Positions 20,880 through 31,542 of a stretch of DNA of 64,000 nt are shown one piece after another; positions within the stretch are counted from its first letter, which is position 1, and each line of letters opens with the position of its first letter. Location: contig OY855913.1 in NCBI GenBank assembly GCA_963693305.1, forward strand, positions 19,361,015 to 19,425,014, written 5' to 3'. The notes beneath the pieces were generated by a model, which was not told the origin of the DNA, did not search any database, and saw nothing but the letters and a program-made list of their open reading frames with translations. The stretch is from Meandrina meandrites. Its lineage: Eukaryota > Cnidaria > Anthozoa > Scleractinia > Meandrinidae. A program made the translations under genes and the position numbers.

Positions 20880-22110
20880 CAGGCCCTTAGCATAACTTTA
20901 GCTTTGTGAAGTTAGGGACATTCTGTTACAAAGGAATTTGACTTTGTAGACTTTGAGCTCACTTTTTTTCATGTGGCACGCTCTCCCGCAATGTGCAGCG
21001 GCCTGTACCAGAATTGGCATGAGCTGGTGTCCGCAGCGTTGCTGCATCCCTGCTGCTCAGCGGTAAAGCATTTGGTCTCTCCGTACTCCATGACTTGCGA
21101 AAGAAGGAAATCAAGATTCGCCAGAACTGCTTTATCTACGTTTAAATAGAATAAAAAAAGATGGTACTCATGGAAAATTGTTTATCAAGTACGCAATGTG
21201 TCGAGGAATATTTTTTATGCATTAAAGATCCGACGGCCGCCCTCCGTTTTCGCTTCTAGTGTAAGCGAAACGTTTCATCAATAAGAATCCGCCACTGAAC
21301 AGTAGCGTGTGAAACAAGGCCAAGCAGACCCAATGCATTCAGGATGAAACTGAGGGGAATCGAACTGTATGTGGTCACGTGCAAATCACATGATTTGTAT
21401 AGTAGACAAGTATAATACACTGAATGTGAGATAAACATGTGTAAAACTACAATCCCCTAATCTAAACAATTTAAAGTCAGGTGTTAAAATAATTGCCTTA
21501 CAAAGAATTTCCTCCAAAAAAGACACTGCGAAATGTTTACGGAAGTGGATGTCTAAACGGTGATCCACGGAAAACTTCCATTGATTTTTGAAAGACTCTG
21601 AGTCTTTATTGGATTAAAATTTCAAATCAAAGTCAGCAAAATTGTGTATTACGGAGTATATTACCTCTTGAATGGTAAAAAAAAAACAACTGTACGTTGA
21701 CTACTTGAGGCACTACCGTTTTTTACACTTTTCCTGCGTACACGGCGCTGACTGATGTTCCAAGTAATAATCTTGGTGATGTTTTGGTGAAAAAGGATCC
21801 ATCGACACGGTAACTTCCCCGCCATTAACAATGAACCATGTCAAAATCTTTTGATGTGGAGACTCGTCCGCTCTTAAGTCTTGTGCCCTGACTTTGTCGC
21901 CAACGTTTGCAATTTCCAAAATGTAATCTAACTAATTAAAAATAGTTAGATTAGTTGGCCTGGTCATAAGAAAATCTCTCCACCTCCAGGAGAGGTCAGG
22001 TTTCATATACTTGGACTAATCCAGCTTGGGTGACAGACAATACCAGAAATCGGAGGGACTTCTCGCTGGCATGTAGCTCTCCAGGTCACTGAGACACTCA
22101 TGCCTCATGT
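20880..22110. repeat. Copy B of the CRD-exon segmental duplication
   Basis: Includes a degenerate CRD exon at about 20995-21065, read CAAACTRIGMSWCPQRCC with the third Cys changed to Gly, the following 3' flank, the CTACTTGAGGCACTACCG block and the 21.72-21.91 kb block, then TCTCGCTGGCATGTAGCTCT near 22.06 kb (also near 27.62 and 57.91 kb). No intact gene. Confidence 0.7.
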
Positions 22111-22183
22111 TTTCTTGAGAAACTGAAACACGATATGACAATTTCCTCATAGCTAACGGCTCCTAAGGGACTGGGCAATAATT

Positions 22184-22335
22184 ATCAGGAGAGGGGGGGG
22201 GGGGGCGAAAAATGAGTCTTGCAAGGAGAAATATTACACAATACCCCCCTCTCAACAAAGGTAAATTAGCTCTGACCCCCCTCCATATTTCCCAAAAATT
22301 ATGACGAACCCCCCCCCCCCCCCCCCCCCCCAACC
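22184..22335. repeat. G-run / C-run flanked segment, probably a transposon end remnant
   Basis: About 13 G near 22193-22205 and about 22 C near 22310-22332 bracket 100 bp with CCCCCCTC patches, like the ends of the hAT-like elements at 14.2 and 16.2 kb. Confidence 0.45.
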
Positions 22336-22376
22336 ACCACCTACAAGTATGGTAAATATACCTGAATCCTTTACTT

Positions 22377-22625
22377 GCTTTGTACTGTAACGCATTCGAC
22401 ATCAGTGTCTGGGACAACGAGTACCTCGTAACTGTGTTCGATAAAGTCGCCCATTTCTGAAGAGTCTGACTGTGCATCGTCTTCTGAGTCGTCTGGATCT
22501 TCTGAGTCACTAGATTGCAGCTCAGAGTCACTAGTTGCGTCATTGTCTTCGGGTTCCAGTATTTGTTGAGCAGCCCGAACGTAACGTAGAACACGAGCTA
22601 CTAGCGTTGCTTTCCCTCCACTCAC
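22377..22625 (-). pseudogene. Isolated exon: SAP-like start and acidic serine-rich tail
   Basis: Behind a plausible acceptor (TTACAG at 22631-22626) the minus frame runs 83 codons: VSGGKATLVARVLRYVRA, resembling the second half of a SAP DNA-binding helix pair (SG-KA-LVARL), then an acidic Asp/Glu/Ser stretch (SSDSEDPDDSEDDAQSD), ending QSK before a stop that overlaps a possible GTAAAG donor. No neighbouring exons are visible and it abuts BTB-5. It could be a captured gene fragment or part of a mobile element's accessory gene. Confidence 0.4.
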
Positions 22626-22749
22626 CTGTAAATTGTGGGGGGACACCAGTTGATGGTGAATATGAGCCTGAGAAGTATGGAGTGCCACAGATCGATAATG
22701 TTGATCTAGATGTTCTTGGTTTGTTTACGTCTCGCACTGATAAAGCTTG

Positions 22750-23622
22750 TTTACTAAATCGATGCTGGAGCATCATTGATGATGATACAGAGGAGGCTTT
22801 GAAATCAGAGGCATTCGCGACAATTGAGAGGTCCTTACTTGAAGCAGTAGTCGTAAGAGACACTCTGACGATTGAAGAGATAGAGCTGTTTAAAGCTGTT
22901 GACTTGTGGGCAACAAAGGAATGTGAGAGGCAAGGTCTCGGGGCGCCGGAGAATTAAAAAGAAAAATTATTGGAGAACAAATAGTAAATAAAATTCGCTT
23001 TCCAATAATGAAGCAAGAAGATTTTGCAAGTGTGGTGCTAGGAAGTGGAATTTTAAGACGGAAAGAGATCATCGAAATGATCAAATACCTGAGTGACGTT
23101 CTGACATCACCAGTTGGATTTCCCGAAAATAAAAGATGTAATATTCAACGATGTTGCAGATTTGGCTCCTTGGCAAGGGAAGTTACCGGAAATTGTGTTA
23201 TCACACAATACCATGCCATTCAATTTTCCGTGGACAAAGATATTGCGCTACACGGCGTTTGTTTATTTGGCAGTGAGGGTAGCACTTACTTGGTAAGAAT
23301 GAATTCGAACGTAAGAGACGCCAGGAGTAGAGAAGTGTTGGTGTCTATAAAAGGAGAATTTCTCTCCCAGTTATTAAAACGCGAGAAATATAGCTTTAAT
23401 GGTTTTGAAGTACTTTTCGACGATAAAATAATTTTAAAGAAAAATATGGTTTACGTGACATTAGCTAAAATAACAGGACCTGATTCGTTACGCGGAAAAG
23501 ACGGTGTCACTTCTGTTAAAAGTCGAGTAACTTTCACTTTCATCGAGTGTAGAGCCCCCTCGTACAACAAAACAACCGTTCAACAGGGTCAATTTCCCGA
23601 ATTACTTTTCGCTTTCAAATAG
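22750..23622 (+). pseudogene. BTB-5: truncated BACK-PHR pseudogene
   Basis: The BTB domain is missing; homology starts at NRCWSIIDDDTEEA in BACK. After ECERQGL a 1-nt deletion near 22945 shifts the frame (ends GAPEN), and the original frame is picked up at 22951 (ELKRKIIGEQI) and runs to a full-length PHR end, FPELLFAFK, at 23622. PHR is the most diverged in the cluster (CCRFGSLAREVTGN, YSFNGFEVLFDDK), yet 22805-22936 is identical to BTB-10. An open frame upstream (22535-22749) is not BTB sequence. Confidence 0.88.
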
Positions 23623-23879
23623 GTACTGTGTTTTTAACTTCTAACAATGTAATTAGCGATTAGCAGAAAGATTCAAGAAATAATCATTTGCAAATGACTT
23701 TCTGAATTACTTAATTTTGATTGTGCGTGCCCGTAAGTAAGAAACTTTTTCTCCTTAAACAACCACAACAGGTCTTCAAATAGACAGAGGATGAAAATCA
23801 TCTTTATATCATTATAAAAATCAATAAGAGATAGAACTTGTCATGATAAAAAGTTGATATACAAGCAAGTTCTCAGGTT

Positions 23880-24192
23880 ATTCTCTGAGTACTGGACATG
23901 TTCATACAAGATGAATATTTTCAAGTTGTGCTCAGTGTTCCATCACAGCTACCGACATTATTTTTTTATATCGTTAATATACACTTCGTTTTTATTTCCC
24001 ACGTTTCAATTGCAAACTTCTCCCAGTCTGCTAACTAATTGTAAGCGCTTGATGAGTCACCTCACTAATTTTATATTCAAAATGAAAATTTTCACCTAAT
24101 TTCCATCAAGTACAGTACCTACACGGAATGGCAAACCGAAACTTTCTTGCATTTTTATGCGTCCAGGGGCCGATTTCAGTACAGGAGCCATG
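23880..24192 (+). promoter_or_regulatory. Orphan 5' flank and start codon of a lost BTB copy
   Basis: GAATATTTTCAAGTTGTGCTCA (23910 on) resembles the BTB-1 flank near 10.41 kb. AAACTTTCTTGC at about 24139 and CAGTACAGGAGCCATGTCC at 24177-24195 match AAACTTTCTTGG and ATTACAGGAACCATGTCAG of BTB-9/11. The coding part after the ATG is gone. Confidence 0.5.
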
Positions 24193-24639
24193 TCCAATTT
24201 CTTCTCCGAATATCAATACTTAATCAAGAGAAAAGGTTGGGAGAGTTAAAAAAAAAAAAAATAATCAAAAGGAAATTACTTCGATCTTTACACAAATTTA
24301 CAAACATATTTGTAATTAGCGTAAGTAGCTGTATTGTCGTAGTTTTATATGTAGTTTTTGTAATTAATAATGTACGTATGCGTGCTGTAAAAAATAGATA
24401 ATTAATAAAGAAAAAAATAGAAAACATACGGAGTCAGAAGAATTTGTATGTGGATATTGGGGCTAAAAGGGTAACTTCACTAGTCTGTAATAACCTGGAG
24501 TTTCTACAGTAATAAAGTTTTTGAAAACACACGAAACAATGTTTTGAATGCATTTAAGAAAAGTGAAAACTGCTGACGTTTCAGTAAATGGGTGTACCGA
24601 TTGCTTCTCATTAATGTGGTAGAAAGTTTATAATGTATA

Positions 24640-24860
24640 TTTAACAGTTATTCCATGGATATGAGTTGGCTATAACGATCTCATATCCAGCAAGCGTGAG
24701 TGGAATAACTGTTTTACTAAATATGCCCAAAAGAATTGCAATATTTGAGCTCCCCAGCTGTTTTTGTTGGCGCGTATCGGCTACGAAATTTGTGGTCAAT
24801 GGTATATGTGCTCATATACCATTGCCGGTCAAAACTCAGGAACTGCAATATACCATTGCT
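24640..24860. repeat. Foldback sequences
   Basis: AACAGTTATTCCA...GGATATGAG pairs with CTCATATCC...TGGAATAACTGTT (about 24647-24715). CAATGGTATATG pairs with CATATACCATTG near 24797-24824. Looks like a degraded MITE; no ORF supported. Confidence 0.5.
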
Positions 24861-25127
24861 AGTTTTTAATAATTAAATAGATCTAATCCCGTTCTAAGTG
24901 GCGTTGCTTATTTGCTGAGATAAGATGTCGCAGAACATTTGAAATGCAAATACGCGATGTTAAAGCAGGGGACGCCAAAGGAACGGCGGCCATATTAGTG
25001 TTCCACCAAGCCATTCCTTTGGGAGTTAAAATCTATTTTTATGCAAAAATTGTCCTCTGTTTTAGTAAACCACCATGGCCGCTGGCCACGTGAGTGAAAA
25101 CGCTCTATGTGCTTTCTCGGCACTTAC

Positions 25128-25211
25128 AAAAAACGCTTTTATTAAGCTTGGTAACCCTGTGTCTCCTATGTATCCCTGGCCGCCAAAACTCTCCAAACCC
25201 TCTGAGGTGTC
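25128..25211 (-). pseudogene. Acyl-CoA dehydrogenase exon (FGGQGY block), downstream copy
   Basis: Behind an acceptor (GCACACAG at about 25212) the minus frame reads [21 protein letters not shown] then SLIKAFF, followed by a GTAAGT donor. E-GLE-FGGQGY-EDTGLP is the conserved C-terminal helix region of AidB-like acyl-CoA dehydrogenases, flavoproteins that oxidise acyl-CoA thioesters. The usual RDAQVLPIW continuation is absent. A second copy of the exon lies in the tandem unit at about 25.30-25.38 kb. Confidence 0.7.
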
Positions 25212-25470
25212 CTGTGTGCATGGACTGTCAACAAGCAGGGAGCACATTAAGACAAGAGTTTAAGGGCTTTTTAGACTTTGACCTTACTTTTCCCGCGGTC
25301 CCGCTTTTATTAAGTTTGGTAACCCTGTGTCTCCTATGTATCCCTGGCCGCCAAAACTCTCCAAACCCTCTGAGGTGTCCTGTGTGCATGGACTGTCAAC
25401 AAGCAGGGAGCACATTAAGACAAGAGTTTAAGGGCTTTTTAGACTTTGACCTTACTTTTCCCGCGGTCCC
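25135..25470. repeat. Near-identical tandem duplication, 168 bp x 2, containing an ACAD exon
   Basis: 25135-25302 and 25303-25470 differ at about one visible base (AAGCTTGG versus AAGTTTGG). The period is a multiple of 3, so a plus-strand ORF also appears duplicated; the meaningful reading is antisense. Confidence 0.92.
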
Positions 25471-25813
25471 GCAATATGTTTACGAAGTGACTTTTACGCC
25501 TGACACCATTCACGTCCCTTCAAAGAAACTTCTCCGGCCATTTGATTTAGGGAAGCCGCAAGAACGAGTCGGAGAGCGAAGCATGCCGGAGAGTAGAAGT
25601 CTGGGAAGGAATGGCGAATTTTCCCAGTCTCGCCAACTTATTTTGCACACTGACCCATTCTTGCAGCTTCTCCAGTCGCGCGAGTATAACCGAACGTGAA
25701 CTGCAGCGCAAAAGCAAATCATTTGGAGTGAGTTCTATTAGGCTTAATGCACTATTTACATTGTAACTCATTGCATACTCTTGCACGTATGGTTGCTTCA
25801 TAGCAAGGTTTAC

Positions 25814-25954
25814 CTGTTTAGCAGTGTTAAGTTTTGTGATCGGTGTAAGAAGTCTCAAGAACTGTAGTTCAACATCTGATGCCTCATTACACTCCTGTTT
25901 GCAAAGCAGTCGTCCAACTTCCATTGTGAGAAGAAAGACTACACGTGTCTCCAC
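25814..25954 (-). pseudogene. Acyl-CoA dehydrogenase exon (LLTP..KL.TAKQ block)
   Basis: A 47-codon exon with good borders: acceptor ACCAG|GTGG at 25955 and donor AAACAG|GTAAAC at 25813. It reads VETRVVFLLTMEVGRLL, then NEASDVELQFLRLLTPITKL and TAKQ, which fits the helix just before the SEGLE-FGGQGY exon in ACAD proteins. On the minus strand it lies upstream of the 25.1-25.4 kb exon copies, in correct order. No earlier ACAD exon was recognised up to 28 kb, so this is probably a fragment of the gene carried in the segmental duplication. Confidence 0.68.
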
Positions 25955-26149
25955 CTGGTCAGGATAAAAGTGGAATTTTTGATGTTAATTTATGCCTCTG
26001 TAAAACCTCTGGAGTAGGAGGCGTACTAACTCAGTGGTTGGTTCATAGGCCTTTACATTGAGAGATTTGTCGCGTTTGAGTGCTGGCTAGAATCATCGCG
26101 TTGTGTTCTTGGGCAAGAAATTTGACTCTCACGGTGCTTTTTTCAACCA

Positions 26150-26290
26150 CACTTGAGGGGGAGGGGGGAGGGAGGGGTTACTCTCCAAAACTTTGAGTGG
26201 GCGTCTGCGGCGCGGTTCCTTAAACCCTTGCCCTATTTCAAAATAAAATATCCGATTTTCCCTAAACTTTTTTGACAACAGCGTACCCAG
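26150..26290. mobile_element. Partial copy of the G-run MITE family
   Basis: GAGGGAGGGGTTACTCTCC, then GCGTCTGCGGCGCGGTTCC and CCCTTGCCCTATTTC parallel the left end of the MITE in BTB-3 (G-run, TACTCCC, GTGCCGCGAACGCTC, CCCTGACCCTATC). No right end found. Confidence 0.5.
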
Positions 26291-26949
26291 GAACTGCTTG
26301 GTTTGCGTAAACATTTGGAAAGGGCTTCAAACTCCTGATAATATTACCGCAGCATACCATGCAGGGAGGGCTCATGCGAACGGAGTGAAGTACCGGCAAT
26401 GGCAATTCCATTTGCAAGTTATTTATCGGTTATATTCTGTCAGGACGTTAGTAGTTCATGAGGAAAAGTTGAGAGAAGAAGAGCTCAAACGAAACAGAAT
26501 ATTCTCTCCTTAACAGACAGATGAACCTTTAACTGAAGGGGGAATGGAGCTGTAACTGGGATTTTATTATAAACTTGAAAAAATTGCGCTAATTACAGTA
26601 AGGTGGACAGACAATCTATTTGTTGAAAGTAATTAGGCGAACGTAAAGAGCAATTTGAAAGACACTACCTCCAATCTAGCACGTACCTGCATGTGCAAAA
26701 GATGATCCAACAGCAATTTCCCAAATACTGATCTTCTCAAATAGTAATCTTAGGTTAAACTTATAGTTCTGTAATTCAAGAACATAAATTGCAGTATAAA
26801 ATTCATACAGCATGTCACGAGGCTGGTAAGAAATTTCTGATGGGCACCACAGAGAATGAAAGCAAATAAACAGTTAATATGGAATCAAATTTGATAAAAA
26901 AGAGATCTGTGTTTTTCTTTTTTAATATGTAAAAAAATTATTATATTTT

Positions 26950-27162
26950 ATGCGGGTCCACCTATATCCTGATCGAATTGGAATTTAGAATTGTTGGTTA
27001 TTGTTGAGGGAGGAAAACCGGAGAACTGGAAAAAAAGACCTCGGAGCAAGGACCAACAACAAACTCAACCCACATGTAGCATCTAGCCGGAATCGAGCCC
27101 GGGCCACATTGGTGGGTTGGTGGGAGGCGAGTGCTCTCACCACTACGCCATCCCTGCTCCCC
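26950..27162 (-). mobile_element. tRNA-derived SINE
   Basis: The reverse complement starts GGGGAGCAGGGATGGCGTAG, with A-box-like TGGCGTAGTGGTGAGAGCAC and B-box-like GGCTCGATTCCGG, as in a tRNA gene, followed by a non-tRNA body (CCTTGCTCCGAGG, TTCTCCGGTTTTCC, AATTCCAATTCGATC). It is a SINE rather than a tRNA gene because no acceptor stem closes and the body continues about 120 bp. Confidence 0.75.
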
Positions 27163-27249
27163 AAACTAAACTAGTACAGTCTCTCTGACAAATAATACAA
27201 AGGTTCTAACAACGTACATTCAGATAACATCAGCTTTAATGTTTCCCTT

Positions 27250-27700
27250 ACCTTTATTTTGACCAGACTGTACATGCGCAGAACTGTTTTGTAGTTCCTC
27301 ACCTCAGCTGCAACCTGTGCTGCTTTGCTTACACGGCGCTGATGTATGAAGTACTAACCTTGGTGATCTGTTTGGGTGATAAGAATTCGTCGACATTGCA
27401 GCTTCCCCACCATTAACACTGAACTGCGTCATAATCTTTTAACGTCGAGACTCTTTGAATTCGCTCTTAAGTCTTGTGCCCTGACTTTGTCGTCAACGTT
27501 TGCCCTGCCCTACGATTACCTTTCAGTTTCCAGGAGAGGTGATCTGAAGTCAGGCCTCTCTCTACCCTTTCACTAATCCAGCTTGGATGACTCTGTCAGA
27601 AGCTGGCTGGATTTCTCGCTGGCATGTAGCTTTCCAGGTCCCAGAGACACACATGCCTCACACAACAAGGGGCGGATCACAAGGCAGGCAGGAACTCGTT
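27250..27700. repeat. Copy D (partial) of the segmental duplication
   Basis: Contains the CTTCCCCACCATTAACACTG...GTCGTCAACG block (27400-27500) and the CTCCAGGAGAGGT...TCTCGCTGGCATGTAGCT block (27530-27645), matching 3.95-4.05, 21.8-22.1 and 57.65-57.92 kb. Confidence 0.7.
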
Positions 27701-28110
27701 GGTTAGTTATTTTTTTCGTTGGTTGGATTGTTGATTATTTTTGTTCTTGCATTGTTCTGTATAATAATCGACCATTTTCCTGCCATTTGGTTTAAATGCT
27801 TTGTCCACTGCTGATGCATCACCATTCGAACGATCATTTTATTTCTCTTCTTGCTCTTGAGAGCGATCAACATGTAACTCTTAGCGTCAATTATACTTGT
27901 AAGTCCAACTTGCGTGGGACAATGCTATGTCAGTGGCAAATAATGAACATCCATATTTCAACGCTGACAAAAAGAGAAGGAATTAGTTCAGCTGAGTTAA
28001 ATATTGGCAGCAAAGCGAGTATCGGGTGGAGGCAGAATAACAGCACAGGTACAATGGCCATAGCTTAAACTAGGACCCCTGGATAAGACAAGCGAACTAT
28101 ATTTAGCTCT

Positions 28111-28246
28111 TATTAACCGAGCAGGAGGTCTGTATGGGGGAATCTTGACCTAGGTCGTGACTACAGACCGAACGCAGTGAGGTCTGTACTCATGACCGAG
28201 GTCAAGATTCTCCCATACAGATCGACTAAGCTCGGTTAATAAGATG
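28111..28246. mobile_element. Foldback MITE, ends TCTTATTAACCGAGC
   Basis: The ends TCTTATTAACCGAGC and GCTCGGTTAATAAGA are inverted. Inner GTCTGTATGGGGGAATCTTG pairs with CAAGATTCTCCCATACAGA. The core ACCGAGGTCAAGA also occurs in the 33.5-kb foldback, so they are related. Confidence 0.75.
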
Positions 28247-28980
28247 TTTATTATATGGCCAAACTAGAAAACTTTTCAACTTAAAAATTCGCCTCGGTTC
28301 GCCGTACGCGCTGACATTTTGCTAGTGAACGGCGATCACGGAAAATTAGAGAAGGTCGATATCATCGGCAGGTATGTTTTTTTGCTAAGCTAAACGCCAG
28401 ATCGCGCGCAGGTAGCGAATCAGAGAGAAGCTCGAAATTTTGTGGAGACAGCAAGGTATTCATGGAAGACTGAACTTGTTCTGACAACATATTCAGGGTG
28501 GGGTGGGACGAAGAGGCGAGGATGGAAATGGATTACAAAAGGGAACAACGGTCAATCTTGAAAACGTGTGAGGCTTACGTTCAGTTTCTCACAAATCGTT
28601 TTGAAAATTTGTATTTTGTTACAGTTCATGAAAGTTGTGACGTCTTAAATCACAAAGTGAGGATGTACACCAAATTGCGACGTCATATGAAAAAGAAAAA
28701 AAAGCTAAATAGGAATTAATCGTTATTTTGTTTCTTGCATCATTCACTTGTAACCCATGATGCAGAATTATCACTATGAGAAGGAAAAGTCCAAACCCTG
28801 TAGTATACCGTAGTGCTGACTGCTAGTTAGTTATTAAAATTCGAGAATGTAGTTTGTATGCCGAACTTATTTCTATTGGCCTTTTTTAATTTTCTTTTAT
28901 TGTAATTAGGTGCCATTACATTACAGTTTTTAACAGTTGATAAGAAGGCTAAGAACAGAGGAACCAAAATTGGGACGGAA

Positions 28981-30858
28981 GGTAAGGTAAGGTAAGGTAA
29001 TTTATTTTACGTCAAGAACACGGGGAGTGGTTGCCCAAGTCTCCCGAGCCAGGGGCTCATGATAAAAGTGTTTGACATACATGTTAAAAAAAGATTTAAA
29101 AACTATATATTAAAAAATACAATATTATTATACTATTAATATCTTAAAAATATGCGTTAAAAATACAATATTAAAAAACGATAAAAATACAACATGTCTA
29201 TAAAGGAATCATTTAAAACAAGAACTGCATTGGCAGCCACCAAAGTTTGTTGTATTAAGATGATTGATAAAAGCTGGAACGTTTGCTGCATTTTTTGCTG
29301 CCGGCGGTAACTGATTCCAAATTCTAGAGATGATATAAGAATACGAGCCGTGGAAGAATCTACTATTGTAAGGGCGTTGTTCTACGTTTAGCCCGCTGCT
29401 TCTAAGATTGTATGGCGTGACCCGGGGCTTGAATAAGTTGGTGATATAACGTGGGCCATTTTCTTTAAAACACTTAAAAAATATTATCAGAGATTGTTCA
29501 ATACGTCTATGTTCTAGCGTTCTCATGCCCAGCAGTTTGAGTAATGAGTCATAATTAGAAGTTTTCCCCGTGTTCATTACTGTTCGTAGACCGTAGTAGT
29601 TAGCGTCTTCCATTTTTTTGTTGAGCGTTTTACCTATACCAATCAGTAAAGAATTACAATACTCAAAATGCGGTATTATAAAGCTCCTGTATAAAAGTAA
29701 TAAAGTATCTATGGGTACTAAGCGCTTGAGGCGACGAAGTGCGGCAATCTTAGCGTATACTCTTTTCAGCATTACATTTGTGTGTTCTTTGAAAGATAAC
29801 TTATTGTCCAGACATACTCCAAGGATCTTTAAATGTTCTTTGATATCGATTAAAGTGCCATCAAACTCCAAATCGTAATTGTATGTTGAATTCCCAAGAA
29901 TCATTGCTTGTGTCTTGTCCCCGTTGGCTTGAAGATAGTTGTAGTTAAGCCAGGTAGATAGTTTTTCCATGTCTTGATTTAAGACGTGTTGAAGCACAAG
30001 AGGACTTTCGTCCGCCATCTATTCGGTTGTATCGTCCGCGTAGAGGCGGAGGGAAGAGACGGAAACAGATTCGTTCATGTCGTTCATAAAGATGTTAAAC
30101 AGTAAGGGGCTAAGGAGACTTCCCTGCGGGACGCCGCACTGTAAAAGTGACCAGCTAGAGCACGTATTATTGCATATTACCCTTTGTTTACGGTCGTGCA
30201 AAAATGATCTTAAAAGTTGTAGGGCTGGTTCTTGCAAGCCATACGCTTTTAACTTTGCTAGCAGCAGATTGTGGCAAATGCAGTCGAAGGCCTTGGAGAG
30301 ATCGATAGCAACTACACCCACTTCGTTTTTTTCATCAAGTGCGCGTCTCCAATCATCTGTTAATTTGATCAACGCTGTAGCGCAGGAGTGTCCCTTAAGA
30401 AAACCCGACATGTTGGGCGAGAAAATTGGTGCAAAGGAGGCGTACATCTGGTCGAACAGCACTTTCTCAAATAGTTTGGAGATTGCAGAGATAACGCTGA
30501 CTGGTCGGTAATTGTTTTTATCGGTCACATCGCCCTTCTTGTGGATGGGGGTGACATTACTCATTTTCCATTCTTTGGGCAGAGTACTCGTGCGAATACA
30601 GTAATTAAACAAAGACGTTAACGGAGTAGCCACGGCTATAGCAGAAAGTTTAACAATCTTTGGAGAGAAACCGTCGGGGCCAGTGGATTTCTTGGCGTTC
30701 ATTTTTAATACGTAGTTGGTTACAATTTCTTTGTTGATTTCCTTAAAAGTAAAGTCAAGGTTGTATGATTTGCTTTTAATTGCTGCTATGCTAGGATGGT
30801 CGCCGAAATTCTCTTCCGTTAAGCTCAAGGCTGAGTCCTGTATTCTTGGATTTACAAA
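28981..30858 (-). mobile_element. 5'-truncated CR1/L2-like LINE with (TTACC)n tail
   Basis: On the minus strand: RT region, a 3' UTR of about 230 bp, then AAATAAATTACC and a TTACC pentamer repeat (plus strand GGTAA repeats, 28981-29000) as 3' end. Short tandem-repeat tails instead of poly(A) fit CR1/L2-type elements. The 5' end is cut off within the RT N-terminus near 30858; no endonuclease domain. Confidence 0.85.
29209..30858 (-). pseudogene. LINE reverse transcriptase ORF with one in-frame stop
   Basis: The minus frame starts in element sequence near NPRIQDSALSLTEENFG and shows the RT blocks in order: KKSTGPDGFSPKIVK, VTPIHKKGD, NYRPVSV, SGFLKGHS, VVAIDLSKAFD (catalytic Asp), CGVPQGSLLSPLLFN and LRLYADDTTE. 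A TAG at 30019-30021 follows TTE where a sense codon is expected; the same frame continues MADESPLVLQHVLNQD through the thumb and C-terminal part to 29209. The upstream residues to 30930 are not element sequence. The endonuclease half is missing, so the copy is dead, but few lesions show. Confidence 0.88.
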
Positions 30859-31542
30859 GAATAACAACCAAAAATGAAAACTCAAAGGAAAAAAGGACAA
30901 CAAGGATAAGCGGTTAAAACAAACGTTCACAATGAGAGGTAGAAATCAATACACAACCTGAAGTTAAACAAAGGCGAAACTGTGCGAAAAAATCGAACGG
31001 AATGATTGCGTGACTTAAAAATACATGCGTGACAACAGAAAACAAATTTGAATGAGGAACAGAATCATTGAAGCAATTGCAGTTATATGACGACTGAAAA
31101 CTTAAAATTGGATTTTAAGTATAGCACGCCACACTGAATCGTCTAAATATGCCAAGTCGTCACCAGTTTCTCTTCACAACGACCAATACTTTTGAGACAA
31201 ATTATTTTCCATTTAATCACGCTCTGAGTAGCATTTTAAGGGCAGCAGTATTACTTGCAGTGTCGGCTTTAATTAAACAATTCTTTCCCGCAGAAATGCA
31301 TCACTCTAACTGTAACGTAACAACAGGTTGTCGGTGTGTGTAAATTCAACTTCTCACTTGGTCAGATTTTCCAAATCTCACGGTCACGCTCAATGGAGGG
31401 CGTAATATATTCCCGCTGGGTAATTTTATATTCCGGTTACTGCAGGCTCAAGTTGGCACCACGTTTACACGAAAATTACATGGCCAATGGAACTGAAACT
31501 TTCTTTATTAATTAATACTACGCCGATCACAGTTCAGAAGCC

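Noticed and set aside
25094..25699. 201-aa plus-strand ORF with duplicated 56-residue block; first considered collagen-like
   Set aside because: The antisense strand reads a clear acyl-CoA dehydrogenase exon with splice sites, which explains the conservation.
27050..27162. tRNA gene on the minus strand
   Set aside because: A- and B-box-like sequences exist but no complete cloverleaf; the extended body marks a SINE.
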